Source: Pluralibacter sp.
Lineage (GTDB): Bacteria; Pseudomonadota; Gammaproteobacteria; Enterobacterales; Enterobacteriaceae
Direction: 5' to 3'
NCBI RefSeq assembly: GCF_019237635.1
Contig: NZ_JAFAGS010000161.1
Coordinates: forward strand, 1 to 46,142
Length of the DNA stretch: 46,142 nt
In this document: in pieces, positions 45,147 to 46,142 of the stretch
How positions within the stretch are numbered: the stretch's first letter is position 1
Layout of the letters: every line of letters begins with the position of its first letter
Program-made: the position numbers and the translations under genes
Notes under the pieces: generated by a model
The model's input: only the letters and a program-made list of their open reading frames with translations
What the model was told of the DNA's origin: nothing
Database searches by the model: none

Positions 45147-45677
45147 TTAATAGTTGACGTTTACGGTAACGGTATCGGCATAATCGTCGGGGGTAAAATT
45201 TGCGCTGGCGGCGGTGGCAAAAACGGTAAAGGTTTGCGCTTGGCCAGTACCATTTGCCGCCACGCCATTACCTACCGTTGTTGAGGTCGCCGTATTTCCC
45301 CAGACGGGGCCTGTGGCGGAGGTTTGATTCAACTGATAGGGGACTTTGTCGCTATTACTACCTGAGTTAGCAACCGATGACATTGCCCCGGCGCCAGTGG
45401 TATTTCCGCCGTTAGCCGCGGATGGGGCCAGACCAATAAAATAGGGTGTAGACTTTGAGCAGTTAACGGAGATGGTGCTGCTCGCACTGGTATTTATCGC
45501 CGTCGCGCTAACGGAACCCAGGTTAATATTTGAAGACGCGCCAGCGGTGACGGTGCAGGCCTTTTCGATGGTCATTAGCACCTGAAAAGTCCCATTCGCC
45601 GTCACTGCATTAGCCAACGGAATAACAGAAAAGGCCGTGCAAAAGGGGATTATGCGTGTTGCAATGGCTGGGTTCAT
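45147..45677 (-). CDS. Spore-coat-U major pilin (CsuA/B-like)
   Basis: A 176-residue secreted single-domain SCPU protein. A signal peptide (cleavage near ANA, residue 24) is followed by GTFQVLMTIEKACTV, which supplies the donor strand, then a cysteine pair and the C-terminal YADTVTVNVNY. It is the probable shaft subunit. It is first in the operon, so its promoter should lie in the AT-rich 45680-45870 gap. Only one shaft gene is seen, fewer than in Acinetobacter csu. Confidence 0.9.
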   Translation of the reverse strand: MNPAIATRIIPFCTAFSVIPLANAVTANGTFQVLMTIEKACTVTAGASSNINLGSVSATAINTSASSTISVNCSKSTPYFIGLAPSAANGGNTTGAGAMSSVANSGSNSDKVPYQLNQTSATGPVWGNTATSTTVGNGVAANGTGQAQTFTVFATAASANFTPDDYADTVTVNVNY

Positions 45678-45875
45678 ATCCTTTTCCTTTCACAAACAGC
45701 CCTATTTTATGCTCTAAAGAAAGCAATGCTGCGACAGATGGATGCCTGATTTAACCCTAGGATAACTATTAATTTCGCGCCAGTTTACCTCATGATTTTT
45801 ACTTAAAAAAAAGGGATGGCATTGGAAAAAATAATTACTTTGTGTGAGCATTTTTTTATTTTATGCGCTAGCGTC

Positions 45876-46142
45876 TCACTCCGGAGCGCTTAAGGGCAAC
45901 GCCATTTGCTGGAGATGGGTGCGTAACCAGTGTCCGGCAACGCCTGGCGGAGAGCGCTTGTTCCAGACCAGATCGATAGAAATAGCGGCAGGCCAACCGG
46001 GTACCTGAAGAGGCACCAGCGCATGGTGATGCGCAAACTCGTCAACCAGCGCGCAGGGGAGTTTGCACCAGCCAAACCCTTGCTCCGCCAGGCTGAGCAG
46101 CAGCAGGTAGTTAGGCGCGGACCATACAGGCCCTGGCGCCGG
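45876..46142 (-). CDS. LysR-type regulator, C-terminal part (5' end beyond window)
   Basis: The last 88 residues of a LysR-type effector domain, open to the window edge. APNYLLLLSLAEQGFGWCKL and VDEFAHHHALVPLQVPGWP follow the usual fold of the second subdomain, and VWNKRSPPGVAGHWLRTHL is the typical ending. It stands upstream of the pilus operon in the same direction; control of that operon is possible but not shown. Confidence 0.75.
   Translation of the reverse strand, partial: PAPGPVWSAPNYLLLLSLAEQGFGWCKLPCALVDEFAHHHALVPLQVPGWPAAISIDLVWNKRSPPGVAGHWLRTHLQQMALPLSAPE

Noticed and set aside
1..46142. CRISPR array, tRNA or rRNA genes, integrase-att pairs
   Set aside because: No regularly spaced repeats, tRNA-like folds or integrase genes were seen by eye in the window.

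Overview
The window is enterobacterial chromosome, most likely Salmonella (S. bongori or an outlying S. enterica lineage) or a very close relative such as Citrobacter. The backbone follows the E. coli K-12 order rspR-ydfG-dcp ... mgtS-ydeE-eamA-marBAR-marC-sotB ... ptrR-sad-glsB-uxaB-yneE-tam. A CigR-family gene and an AvrA-like effector point to Salmonella. The genus call is inference; no species-specific marker was decisive.

Layout. 1-3.7 kb: rspR (cut by the window edge), ydfG, dcp. 3.9-7.7 kb: an accessory, mostly AT-rich block with a CigR-like secreted protein, a DUF1353 protein, a broken MASE4-type diguanylate cyclase and a GT32 glycosyltransferase. 7.9-14.1 kb: mgtS, a deletion scar joining remnants of an AraC-type regulator and a rhodanese, then ydeE, eamA, marRAB with its operator, marC and sotB. 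14.3-23.5 kb: a PhzF-like enzyme, then a divergent catabolic cluster. Its leftward operon is Fe-ADH, DHDPS/NAL-type lyase, SSS transporter, sialidase-fold protein and YhcH/NanQ-like protein. Its rightward operon is a DUF1537 four-carbon acid sugar kinase, PdxA2 and a DeoR regulator. 23.5-29.6 kb: an LDH/MDH-family dehydrogenase, ptrR, sad, a chemoreceptor with unusual hairpin residues, and glsB.

29.66-34.60 kb: a GNAT gene interrupted by a 4.65-kb Tn3-family relic. The relic has both terminal repeats and a 4/5-matching target duplication. It carries a ruined tnpA, IS5-type and IS3-type remnants, an LRR effector-like gene split by a one-base frameshift, and a YopJ/AvrA-family gene with its catalytic triad intact. 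34.7-40.7 kb: uxaB, yneE, a second GNAT, a 32-residue membrane peptide gene, tam, a hexapeptide acyltransferase and a glutamate dehydrogenase. 41-45.7 kb: an archaic (Csu-like, spore-coat-U) chaperone-usher pilus operon. The window ends inside a LysR-type regulator.

Main results. (1) The Tn3-family relic is a vehicle for two type III effector-like genes, and its exact boundaries can be read because joining the flanks restores the GNAT C-terminus. (2) The divergent cluster reads as one pathway. A glycosidically bound 2-ulosonic or 2-ulosaric acid would be imported, released, anomerised and cleaved to pyruvate plus a C4 aldehyde acid. That product would be reduced to a tetronate, phosphorylated and converted by PdxA2 to dihydroxyacetone phosphate. 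Stereochemistry makes 3-deoxy-D-lyxo-heptulosaric acid (Dha, from pectic RG-II) a specific candidate, because its C4 half becomes D-threonate. This is a hypothesis.
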